Shown here one piece after another: positions 18,849 to 25,842 of a DNA stretch of 35,137 nucleotides. Each line of letters opens with the position of its first letter. The stretch's first letter is position 1. The translations under genes were made by a program, and so were the position numbers. The stretch comes from Candidatus Rokuibacteriota bacterium (GTDB lineage: Bacteria; Methylomirabilota; Methylomirabilia; Rokubacteriales; CSP1-6), in contig QHSB01000242.1 in NCBI GenBank assembly GCA_003220335.1, positions 1-35,137 on the forward strand. Direction: 5' to 3'. A model generated the notes under the pieces. The model did not search any database. It saw nothing but the letters and a program-made list of their open reading frames with translations, and was not told the origin of the DNA.

Positions 18849-19253
18849 TTACGTTCTCTTCGGGAGCGTGACCAGCAGGAGGCCACGCTCGTAGCGCGCG
18901 TCGACGCGCTCGGGGTCGACGCGCGCGGGCAACGGCAGCTCGAGGCGAAACAGGCCCTGCGGGATGCCGGCCGCGTGGTACACCGCGCCCTCACCACACG
19001 ACGGCAATATCCGGCGCCCCTCGACGACCAGCGCATTGTCGAACAGCTGGACCTCGAAGTGGTCCTCGTCGACGCCGGCGAGATCCACGGTGACCTCGAT
19101 CGTCGTGCGTGTTTCGGACATGTCAGCGGCGGGGCGCCACCGGGCCTGCAGCAGCAGGCGCAGGCTCTCGTGCTCCCACGCTCCGCCGAAGGGCCACGGC
19201 TGGCCGCTGATGCGCAGGCTCGCAGAGCTGTACGTCAGGCGTCGGTAACGCAT
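18849..19253 (-). CDS. Small heat shock protein, Hsp20 family
   Basis: A 134-residue alpha-crystallin domain protein that acts as an ATP-independent holdase for unfolding proteins. The central segment TTIEVTVDLAGVDEDHFEV and ALVVEGRRI start the beta-sandwich, and FRLELPLPARVDPERVDA followed by GLLLVTLPK closes it with the usual GxLxVxxPK end. The N-terminal arm is about 45 residues. I chose ATG 19253 because GGAAG lies just upstream and the predicted promoter ends at about 19268; a GTG at 19271 is an alternative but would lie at the transcription start. Directly followed by lon, giving a refolding/degradation pair. No CIRCE operator is seen. Confidence 0.87.
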   Translation of the reverse strand: MRYRRLTYSSASLRISGQPWPFGGAWEHESLRLLLQARWRPAADMSETRTTIEVTVDLAGVDEDHFEVQLFDNALVVEGRRILPSCGEGAVYHAAGIPQGLFRLELPLPARVDPERVDARYERGLLLVTLPKRT

Positions 19254-19274
19254 ATCCGCTTCCGGGTGCACTCG

Positions 19275-19302
19275 ATTGTGCCCGCCGCTTTCGGATTGTC
19301 AA
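19275..19302 (-). promoter_or_regulatory. Promoter of the hsp20-lon operon
   Basis: On the minus strand a perfect TTGACA (19297-19302) lies 16 bases from CACAAT (19275-19280), four of six for a -10. The start would fall around 19268, leaving about 15 bases of leader to the hsp20 ATG with its GGAAG site. The -10 is weak for sigma-70; a heat-shock sigma factor would need a different -10, which I do not see clearly. Confidence 0.5.
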
Positions 19303-19378
19303 TCGTAGGTCTGACCAGCCCACCATCACCCCACCGACACGGGGCGGGATGGCGCCCGCGTTGCACTCACTCAGATGC

Positions 19379-19765
19379 ATGAGCTTGTTGCAGACTCGAC
19401 CGCTCGAAGGCGTCGAGGTCTCCGTCGTCAGCGAGGTGCCCGACCTCGTGGAGCTGCTGCAGACCACCTTGCGCATCTGCGGCGCCGACACGGTGACCGC
19501 GGCCACCTCGTGCCGCCAGCTCATGCGGCAACGTGAGGGACGCCACGTTGATGCGATCATCGTCGACAGCCTCACGCGGGACCTCGATGTGAGGTTCCTC
19601 ACGTGGGCCAACGACTACGGCGCTGCCGTCGTTGCCCTGACCTTGTGGGAAAGCGATCCGCGCCGGCGCCCCGAGTGGCTCAAGGCGTTCAACGTTCGGC
19701 TGCTGCGCTCGACGGATGTCCGCGCGCTCTGCAACGCCATCCACGACGCCGTCGTCAGGCCCTGA
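19379..19765 (+). CDS. Receiver-like protein (degenerate response regulator)
   Basis: A 128-residue protein with alternating strands and helices like a CheY receiver: VEVSVVSEVPDLVELLQTTL, then VDAIIVDSLT with an Asp at the phosphoacceptor place, a middle strand AAVVALTLW, and a last NVRLLRSTDVRALCNAIHDAV. The N-terminal acidic pair needed for Mg binding is missing and the expected Lys near the end is absent, so phosphorylation is doubtful; it may be a pseudo-receiver. No kinase is adjacent. The start is uncertain: ATG 19379 lacks a clear ribosome-binding site, and ATG 19349 in the same frame is an alternative. It is divergent from hsp20. Resemblance is by pattern only. Confidence 0.55.
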   Translation: MSLLQTRPLEGVEVSVVSEVPDLVELLQTTLRICGADTVTAATSCRQLMRQREGRHVDAIIVDSLTRDLDVRFLTWANDYGAAVVALTLWESDPRRRPEWLKAFNVRLLRSTDVRALCNAIHDAVVRP

Positions 19766-19780
19766 GCGATGTCGTCGCCT

Positions 19781-19966
19781 TCATGGGCCGGTCGGCGGCG
19801 TCGACGCGGCCGGTTGCGGCCCGAGCGGCTTCTGGTGCTCGGCAATCACTTCATTCCAGCGCTCCCGCCGCTCGGCAGAGTCTGCCTTGAGCTGGTCGTT
19901 GCGATGAGACAGGGCCGACGGACGCTGGCGAAAAAACGGCACGCGAGAGAGCAAACCTTTGAGCAT
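19781..19966 (-). CDS. Possible small hypothetical protein
   Basis: A 61-residue frame beginning MLKGLLSRVPFFRQRPSALS. It is basic at the N-terminus, then charged and proline-rich at the C-terminus, and no family is recognised. ATG 19966 has GAGG seven bases upstream, which is the main evidence; a longer start at 19978 lacks one. An overlapping plus-strand frame (19769-19981) is about as long, so which strand is coding, if either, is not settled. It sits between the receiver-like gene and the second transglycosylase. Confidence 0.3.
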   Translation of the reverse strand: MLKGLLSRVPFFRQRPSALSHRNDQLKADSAERRERWNEVIAEHQKPLGPQPAASTPPTGP

Positions 19967-20050
19967 GGCCGACCTCATTGAAACAGAGGATGAGCTACGG
20001 CTCGAATCTACTCGGTGGCGTGCGGCCGGCGTTATTGGACCTTGGTCTCA

Positions 20051-20428
20051 TCAGCTCTTCGCCTGAGAGCGGTTCATCCGCCGCATGACCTGCTTCACGT
20101 ACTCGCGCGTTTCTCGCGGCACCCGCTGATTTTTCAGCACCGCTTTCTCGCCGGCGTTGTAGGCGGCGAGGACGGTCGGCACGTCGTGGTCGAAGCGGTC
20201 CATCAGCCAGCGAAGGTGCCGGACGCCCCCGTGGATGTTGTCGCGGGGATCGAAGGCATCACGCACACCGAGCGATGCCGCCGTCGCCGGCATGAGCTGC
20301 ATGAGACCCCGGGCACCGCGGTGGGAGACGGCGCGCGCGTCGAAGCGCGATTCGACTTCGATGACGGCGATGACCAGGTCCTCGGACACGGCATATCGGT
20401 TTGCCGCCTCCTTGATATGCGATCGGAT
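20051..20428 (-). repeat. Inverted-repeat copy B: transglycosylase catalytic domain
   Basis: Reverse-oriented partner of 8486-8863. The 50-base block 20092-20141 is identical to 8773-8822 in reverse complement. The two copies enclose about 11 kb carrying ten or more genes and could recombine to invert that segment. Ends coincide with the stop codon on one side and the start of the catalytic domain on the other. Confidence 0.85.
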
Positions 20429-20590
20429 GGCCGGGGCGGAGGCGTCGGCGGCGACGTGGCCTCCGTCGTTCGCTCCCCGCAGGTGAGACGCCAGGTAACC
20501 CGGGACGACGGCCAGAAGAAGAACGCCACCGCCCAGCAGATGCCGGAGCCCGAGTTGGCGCGCTTCGAGCGCTCGTCTGGAGCTGTTCAT
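20051..20590 (-). CDS. Lytic transglycosylase, SLT family (copy 2)
   Basis: A 179-residue paralog of the transglycosylase at 8348-8863. A hydrophobic N-terminal segment (LLGGGVLLLAVVPGYLAS) serves as signal or anchor; it shares no similarity with copy 1. The catalytic domain has AVIEVESRF with the catalytic Glu, GLMQLMPATA and LAAYNAGE, and a closing KNQRVPRETREYVK segment. Catalytic residues are intact in both copies, so both may be active. ATG 20590 is preceded by AGGAGAG. The gene is isolated: about 90 bases upstream lies the stop of the secreted protein gene, with a 32-base palindrome between them. Confidence 0.88.
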   Translation of the reverse strand: MNSSRRALEARQLGLRHLLGGGVLLLAVVPGYLASHLRGANDGGHVAADASAPAIRSHIKEAANRYAVSEDLVIAVIEVESRFDARAVSHRGARGLMQLMPATAASLGVRDAFDPRDNIHGGVRHLRWLMDRFDHDVPTVLAAYNAGEKAVLKNQRVPRETREYVKQVMRRMNRSQAKS

Positions 20591-20634
20591 GTGATCTTGG
20601 CTCTCCTGAATTTCGTCGTGTACTGACTCGAGAG

Positions 20635-20666
20635 CCGGGCATCCCGGCTCGAGCCGGGATGCCCGG
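20635..20666 (-). terminator. 32-base perfect palindrome, likely terminator
   Basis: The two 16-base arms (20635-20650 and 20651-20666) are exact reverse complements with no spacer, centred on CTCGAG. It lies 16 bases after the stop of the secreted protein gene (minus strand) and 44 bases before the transglycosylase start, so a terminator for the former is the simplest role. There is no T-run after the stem on the minus strand. A dyad binding site or a REP-like element are alternatives. Confidence 0.55.
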
Positions 20667-20682
20667 GGACTTCAGCGGTCGA

Positions 20683-21471
20683 CTATGGGCAGGTGTTCGT
20701 GAGCTTGCAGCGTCGGCCCACCATGTCGATCACGTGCTCGGTGTCGTTGCCGCCGATGAACCCGTGCGTCAGTCCATCGGGGTGGGCGGCCAGGCGAAAG
20801 TGATCGAACGGGAACCGCCACACGCGCGGCCAGCCGGCGCCCGTATTGGGATCCACCGTGGACGGCTCGACGCACTGCCAGTAGATGGCACCGGGATCGG
20901 AGGCATTATAGTTGGCGCACTGGGCGGCGCGGTCGGCCGCAGGCACCTGCGCGATGTACTTCCGGAGCCACGTCGTCGTCACCCGCATGACGTTGCTCGT
21001 CGAGGGGCACGGGCCGGGCTGGGGGCCTGGGCTGTCGACCACACACTGGGTCACCAGCGACTTGTTGCCGACGGGCGGGCCGTCATCGTACGTGTTGCCG
21101 AGGATGTTGTAGTCGAGCGTCAGATGAGCCGAGCCGTTGCCCCAGCTGTCGGTCACGAAGGTCACGCCAGGGTCCAGTCCCATGCCGTTCGTGAACTCCG
21201 CGGACAATGACGCCGTCGGCGCGACGACGCCGCCGTCGACATAGTACCCGGCCGGTCCGGTCGGATAGTTCGGATCGAGCGCGGGCCGGACGCTGCCGGA
21301 CGCGAAGTACATGGGCCACTGCAGCGGATAGAAGATCGTCCAGATCGTGTAGATCGTGTTCGGCCGCAGGTTTGTCACGGAGAACCGCAGATCCGTCTGG
21401 CCGTTGGACACGCTGAGCGTCATCCCGATGATGGCTGAAGCGAGTGTCGCCGAGCGTCTGGTGAGCCTCAT
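20683..21471 (-). CDS. Secreted protein of unknown function
   Basis: A 262-residue protein I do not recognise. It begins MRLTRRSATLASAIIGMTLS, probably a signal peptide, followed by a beta-rich part (RFSVTNLRPNTIYTIWTIF, GVTFVTDSWGNGSAHLTLDY) that suggests a beta-sandwich. The second half has six cysteines, enough for three disulfides (for example QCVV, GPCPS, AAQCAN, YWQCVE, RRCKLTNTC). Segments such as FRLAAHPDGLTHGFIGGND near the end look like a binding or metal site but match no family known to me. The start has AAGGAGACGAC before ATG 21471. It follows the hybrid kinase gene by 34 bases and may be co-transcribed with it. Confidence 0.6.
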   Translation of the reverse strand: MRLTRRSATLASAIIGMTLSVSNGQTDLRFSVTNLRPNTIYTIWTIFYPLQWPMYFASGSVRPALDPNYPTGPAGYYVDGGVVAPTASLSAEFTNGMGLDPGVTFVTDSWGNGSAHLTLDYNILGNTYDDGPPVGNKSLVTQCVVDSPGPQPGPCPSTSNVMRVTTTWLRKYIAQVPAADRAAQCANYNASDPGAIYWQCVEPSTVDPNTGAGWPRVWRFPFDHFRLAAHPDGLTHGFIGGNDTEHVIDMVGRRCKLTNTCP

Positions 21472-21505
21472 GTCGTCTCCTTGTGCGGCTGTTGTGCCGT
21501 GCGTC

Positions 21506-24490
21506 TTACCGCGGGAACCCGGCGATCTCGCCGGCGTGTGACTCGAGCACCGTGTCGACCATGCGATTGAGCTCTTCCATCGCGACGGGCTTCGGCAGGA
21601 TCGGCCGCCCGGCCGCCTCCAGAAAACGGTGCGAGCCCGGGCTCAGCGTGTCGCCGGTCATGAAGACCACGCGGTCGGCCAGCACCGGCCGGTGACGCGT
21701 GATCCACTCCCAGACCGCCTTGCCGTCGACGTCGGGGAGCCTGAGGTCGAGGATCACGACGTCGTACGTCTCGCGCGCGAGCGACTCGATGGCGGCGCGA
21801 CCGGTCGCGGCCGCCATCGTTCGGTGTCCGTGCAGGGTGAGGACCTCGACGAAGACCGCGCGCAGAGCAGCCTCGTCTTCGATGACCAGGATCTCGGCGG
21901 CGCGCGCCGGGCTGCCGCCGGCCGGCGCGTCCTCGATCGCCTCGACGTGCTGTCCGATCGGAAGCTGGATGGTGAAGCGCGCGCCCGAGGCCGGGACGTT
22001 CTCGACCGTCATGCGCCCGTCGTGGGCCTCGATGATGCCGATACAGAGGCTGAGCCCGAGCCCGGTGCCTTCGCCCACCGGCTTGGTGGTGAAGAAGGGG
22101 TCGAAGACCCGACGGAGGTGCTCGGTCGGGATGCCGGGGCCGTTGTCCTCGACCACGATCGTGACGCCGTGCTCGCTGTCCGCCGTGCGCACGCTCAGCA
22201 CGCCGTCGCGCCCGCTCGCGCTGAGCGCGTGAGCCGCATTCGTGAACAGGTTGAGGAGCACCTGCTGGAGCTGGTACGGGTCCGCCGAGATCTTCGGCAG
22301 CGTCGCCCCGAGCTCGCTGACGACCCGCACGCGCTTGAGCGCGAGGTCGGGACCGTGCAGCTGCAGCGTGTCGCGGACGACCTCGTTGACGTCGACGCGG
22401 CGCCGCTCCGGCGCCCGTCGCCGCGCGAACGCCAGCAGCTCCCGGATGATGCGCGAGGCGCGGTGGCACTCGCTCTCGATGGCGCCGGCGCGCTCCCGCA
22501 CCGCGCCGGGGAGCACCTCGTTGGTGCGGAGCAGCTGGGCCGACATCAGGATCGTCGACAGCGGGTTGTTCAGCTCGTGGGCGACCCCGGACAGGAGCGT
22601 GCCGAGCGCCTTCAGCTTGTCGGCCTGGATGAGCTGGTCCTGCGTCTGCTGCAGCTCGCGCAGCCGCGCCTGCAGCTCGGCATAGAGGCGGGCCTTCTCG
22701 AGCGCCAGCGCCGTCTGGTGCGCGATGCTGCCGAGGACGCGGCCCTCCTCGTCGCTCAGGCGGCGCGGAGAGCGATAGTAGACGGCCAGCACGCCGACCG
22801 GCTGATCGCGAACGCCGAGCGGCACGGCCACGCCGGCGTGGATGCCGTGAGCCGTGAGATGCGCGGGGATGCCGAAGCGGCGCTCGGCGGCCAGGTCGTC
22901 GACCTGCACGAGCGTCTTCTTCAGAAACGTGTAGCCCGCGAAGGAATCGGTCGAGGCCAGGATCGTCAGCGCGCCGATGTTGCCCGGGTGCCAGCCCACG
23001 CCCGCTTCGAGCCGCAGGCAGCCGCCCGCGACGTCGAACAGGAACAGGCCGACGAGATCGGCGCCGAGCGCATCGCGCGTCAGGCGCATCGTCTCATCGC
23101 GGATCGCGTCCTCGTCGGTGAGCTGCAGCAGATGCTGCGCGAAGTCGTGCAAGCTCTCGTCGTGGCGCGCCCGCCGCGCCAGCGCGTCGAACGAGCGTCC
23201 GTTCTCGATCGCGGCCGACGCCTGGGTGCCGAACGCCGAGAGCAGCTCGACGTCGCCTGGCGTGAAGTCGCGCTGCCGGAGATAGAAGACGGACAGCGCG
23301 CCGTACACCTCGCCGGTCTGGCCCGTGAGCGGGATGGCCAGGACCGAGCGGAGGCCTTCGCCGCGCATCCGGGTCACGACCTCGCGGGGAAAGGGCACGG
23401 CCGGATCGTCGTCGAGCAGCGAGGTGAAGACGGCGCGCCGCTGGGCGACCGAGACGCCCGAGGCGCCCTGCCCCAGCGGCAGCGCCAGCCCCGACACCAG
23501 CGTGTCGCTGATGGCGCCGGCGCGGCTCATCGCGATCAGCACGCGGCCATGCGCGTCGTAGCGGAAGAGGATCGCGCCGTCGGCCCCGGAGATCTCCAGC
23601 GCCTTCGTCGCGATCGTGTCGGCGATCTCGCGGAGGTCGAGGCTGCGGACCAGCGCCTGTCCGCCGCGATGCAGCGCGTCGAGATCACGCTGGCGCGCCC
23701 GGGCTTCGCGGTAGAGCCAGACCTGCTCGCGCAGCAGGCCCACGAAGATGACGCCGACGCCGAGCGGCCGCGCGAACCCGGCGAGATACCACGGAATGCT
23801 GTAGCGGAACGGATGGAGCAGGAAGCCGAGCAGGCCGAGGATCCAGATGAACGCGGCGAGCAGGAAGTACCCGCCGAAGGCATCGCGCGCGGCGTAACGG
23901 CGCAGTCCGCCCCACAGCGCCCACACGCCGGCGGTGGCGAGCACGAAATAGCCGGCGCCCAGACCGAACGGCGTGAAGCGCCCGCCGGCCACGGGCGGCA
24001 GCAGCGGCCGCACGTGCAACACCGCGGTCATGAGCACGCCGCTGAGAACGACCACCGCGGCGCCGATGGCGAGCCGGCCGCGGCCCGTCAGCGGAAAGCC
24101 GCGCTCACCGCAGTGCGCGGCGAGGCCGATGCCGGCCAGGCCCGCGAAGTAGCTGAGGAAGAAGAAGTACGGCGCGATGCCCGCGTTGACCCCGGGGTTC
24201 GCCGGATAGTCGGGCTGGGCGAGGACGTGCGACAGCGCGAGCAGCGCGGTCAGCCACAACGTGGTGCCCATGCCGGCGGACCGGGCGTCCTGGCGCAGAC
24301 GGTGACGCTCGAGACACAGATAACCGATGCCAACGGCCACCAGTGCGAACGGCACGTCGAAGATCGGCACCGCGTAGGGCGTGGGAAAGCGCGGCATCAG
24401 CGTGCCCCAGCCGGACCAGACGAGGCCTTCGTAGAGCACGCCGATGGCCACGTAGAGCAGCACCACGAACACGCGTCGCCCGAGCACCAT
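21506..24490 (-). CDS. Membrane hybrid sensor histidine kinase with GAF domains
   Basis: A 994-residue two-component kinase. The first about 270 residues form seven or eight transmembrane helices (LLYVAIGVLYEGLVW, FFFLSYFAGLAGIGL, YFVLATAGVWALWGG, FIWILGLLGFLL), a MASE-like sensor. Two GAF domains follow at about 280-430 and 450-600 (GVAVPLGVRDQPVGVLAVYY). A histidine kinase core then has H638 in GVAHELNNPLS, N-box NLFTNAAHAL, G1 DNGPGI and G2 GTGLGLSL. A C-terminal receiver carries D915 in VVILDLRLPDVDG. The start is set by AAAAGGAACTGACA before ATG 24490. Two bases separate it from the upstream receiver-like gene. Ligand is unknown; the next genes in the cluster probably receive the signal. 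Confidence 0.92.
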   Translation of the reverse strand: MVLGRRVFVVLLYVAIGVLYEGLVWSGWGTLMPRFPTPYAVPIFDVPFALVAVGIGYLCLERHRLRQDARSAGMGTTLWLTALLALSHVLAQPDYPANPGVNAGIAPYFFFLSYFAGLAGIGLAAHCGERGFPLTGRGRLAIGAAVVVLSGVLMTAVLHVRPLLPPVAGGRFTPFGLGAGYFVLATAGVWALWGGLRRYAARDAFGGYFLLAAFIWILGLLGFLLHPFRYSIPWYLAGFARPLGVGVIFVGLLREQVWLYREARARQRDLDALHRGGQALVRSLDLREIADTIATKALEISGADGAILFRYDAHGRVLIAMSRAGAISDTLVSGLALPLGQGASGVSVAQRRAVFTSLLDDDPAVPFPREVVTRMRGEGLRSVLAIPLTGQTGEVYGALSVFYLRQRDFTPGDVELLSAFGTQASAAIENGRSFDALARRARHDESLHDFAQHLLQLTDEDAIRDETMRLTRDALGADLVGLFLFDVAGGCLRLEAGVGWHPGNIGALTILASTDSFAGYTFLKKTLVQVDDLAAERRFGIPAHLTAHGIHAGVAVPLGVRDQPVGVLAVYYRSPRRLSDEEGRVLGSIAHQTALALEKARLYAELQARLRELQQTQDQLIQADKLKALGTLLSGVAHELNNPLSTILMSAQLLRTNEVLPGAVRERAGAIESECHRASRIIRELLAFARRRAPERRRVDVNEVVRDTLQLHGPDLALKRVRVVSELGATLPKISADPYQLQQVLLNLFTNAAHALSASGRDGVLSVRTADSEHGVTIVVEDNGPGIPTEHLRRVFDPFFTTKPVGEGTGLGLSLCIGIIEAHDGRMTVENVPASGARFTIQLPIGQHVEAIEDAPAGGSPARAAEILVIEDEAALRAVFVEVLTLHGHRTMAAATGRAAIESLARETYDVVILDLRLPDVDGKAVWEWITRHRPVLADRVVFMTGDTLSPGSHRFLEAAGRPILPKPVAMEELNRMVDTVLESHAGEIAGFPR

Positions 24491-24492
24491 TG

Positions 24493-24963
24493 TCAGTTCC
24501 TTTTCTCGGCGTGGCCGCGCTCGATGAGCTCCGCGACGATCGCGGCGCTCAGTCGGCGCGGCAGCCAGGACTGTCTGGCGGCCACCATGCGCACGGCCTT
24601 GGGGAGATCTCGCGACAGGTCACGTTCGGCCAGGTGCCCCCACGCGCCCCGACGCACGGCTTGCAGAAGCAGCGTGGTCGATGCGCGCCGGCGGCCGAGC
24701 AGGACGACGCCCGTGTCAGGGCTGAGGCGCTTCAGCGCCGGCAGTGCCCCGAACGCCCGACGCGGGGAGCGCGCGGCATCGAGCAGCAGCACGCGCGGTC
24801 GATAGCGGCGAAGCACCCGGTGTGCTCCGGCGAGCGACGTACCCCGGCTGGCCATGCGCTGCTCGGCGAGAATCGTCTGGCATCGCAAACGCAACGCCGC
24901 GTCTGCAACGACGACGATTGACAGATTGGCTTCGCTGGTTTTCGGGGTGTCGGCTCGAGTCAC
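24493..24963 (-). CDS. Stand-alone receiver-like protein
   Basis: A 156-residue protein with an Asp in RVLLLDAARSP (D62) where a receiver phosphoacceptor should be, preceded by IVVVADAALRLR as first strand and followed by GVVLLGRRRASTT and AVRRGAWGHLAERD. This resembles the N-terminal receiver of NarL/LuxR-type regulators, with a helical tail (WLPRRLSAAIVAELIE) similar to the linker that normally precedes the DNA-binding domain, which is absent. It may therefore sequester phosphate or bind the kinase. The only acidic residue in the N-terminal pocket is D21, so phosphorylation may be weak. The GTG start at 24963 lacks a clear ribosome-binding site; internal ATGs could serve. Two bases separate it from the kinase. 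Confidence 0.6.
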   Translation of the reverse strand: MTRADTPKTSEANLSIVVVADAALRLRCQTILAEQRMASRGTSLAGAHRVLRRYRPRVLLLDAARSPRRAFGALPALKRLSPDTGVVLLGRRRASTTLLLQAVRRGAWGHLAERDLSRDLPKAVRMVAARQSWLPRRLSAAIVAELIERGHAEKRN

Positions 24964-25013
24964 GGCATAGCTTCATGCCACGAGACGACCGACGCGAACA
25001 ATCGGACCTGGGT

Positions 25014-25694
25014 CTATCCGACCTTCGTCCGAAGCGCGGTGGCGCGGCCGATGGCGACGGCCAGCTCGAGCCGCGTGGAGAGACCGAGCTTGCCGAAGAT
25101 GCTGGTCAGGTGCGTCTTGACGGTGCTGACCGAGATGGACAGCCGTCGCGCGATGTCCTTGTTGCTGGCTCCGGCGGCCACGAAGCCGACCAGCTCGCGC
25201 TCGCGCGGCGTGAGCTCCTCGCCGCCGGTGACGGCGGGCATCGCGGCCGTGCGCAGCGCGAGCTCCTCGATGAGACGGACCATGACGCGCCGGCCGACCC
25301 AGATCTCGCCCGCCTCGACGAGCTGGACGGCTCGTCGCAGGAGGTCCGTGGACGTGTCGCGCGGACAGAACCCGGCGGCGCCGGCCTTCAGCGCCTGGAC
25401 GGCGAGGGCGTCGTCGTCCGTGCCGGCCAGCACGATCGTCTTCGCCAGACGGCTCAGCGCCGAGACGATCGCCAGGCCCTTCGCATCCGGGCTCGGCCCG
25501 AGATCGAAGAGGATGACCGACGGCACCGAGGCCGCGATCTGCTTCGGCAGATCGTCACCGGCCGCAAGCGTCGAGATCGGCCGCGAGCCGTTGTCGGCGC
25601 GAAGGCTCTGGAGCAAGCGACGACAGTAGGAGGCGTCGACGCCGGCGATCGCGACCGCGCCGCCCGGGGCCCGAGATGCTGTCCTCACGCTCAT
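25014..25694 (-). CDS. LuxR/NarL-type response regulator
   Basis: A 226-residue regulator with an N-terminal receiver-like domain and C-terminal GerE/LuxR helix-turn-helix (LTPRERELVGFVAAGASNKDIARRL, then VSTVKTHLTSIFGKLG). D64 in ILFDLGPSPD is the likely phosphoacceptor. The N-terminal acidic pair is reduced to D20, and the usual Lys before the last helix reads CPRD, so the receiver may be partly degenerate. It lies 50 bases upstream of the stand-alone receiver and the hybrid kinase, suggesting one signalling unit. ATG 25694 is preceded by AAGG within a hairpin at 25698-25720, which may control translation. Target genes are unknown; self-regulation or the adjacent secreted protein are possibilities. 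Confidence 0.85.
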   Translation of the reverse strand: MSVRTASRAPGGAVAIAGVDASYCRRLLQSLRADNGSRPISTLAAGDDLPKQIAASVPSVILFDLGPSPDAKGLAIVSALSRLAKTIVLAGTDDDALAVQALKAGAAGFCPRDTSTDLLRRAVQLVEAGEIWVGRRVMVRLIEELALRTAAMPAVTGGEELTPRERELVGFVAAGASNKDIARRLSISVSTVKTHLTSIFGKLGLSTRLELAVAIGRATALRTKVG

Positions 25695-25697
25695 ACG

Positions 25698-25720
25698 ACC
25701 TTGGTCAGAGCAACCAAGGT
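25698..25720 (-). promoter_or_regulatory. Hairpin that covers the ribosome-binding site of the LuxR-type regulator
   Basis: An eight-base perfect inverted repeat (25698-25705 with 25713-25720) has a seven-base loop. On the minus-strand message its second arm contains AAGG, the only Shine-Dalgarno-like sequence, ending three bases before the ATG at 25694. If it folds, ribosome access would fall. As DNA the repeat could equally be an operator for the regulator itself. Confidence 0.5.
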
Positions 25721-25842
25721 GCCATACCGGGAACAGCGCGAAAAACCGTGCGTTCTCGGCTCATGGCGCCGGGCATCGGAAAGCTTTGAGCCACAGCGGC
25801 ACCCGGCACCCGGTCGACGATCATCCAACCGTTGGCGGCTGC

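Noticed and set aside
19254-19378. A CIRCE operator before hsp20
   Set aside because: Two TGCACTC segments occur near 19267 and 19362, but they are direct repeats and the nine-base-spaced inverted arrangement is missing.
21629-24805. A plus-strand frame of 1058 codons
   Set aside because: It is antisense to the hybrid kinase and its composition is that of a GC-rich shadow frame; the minus-strand gene has clear domains.
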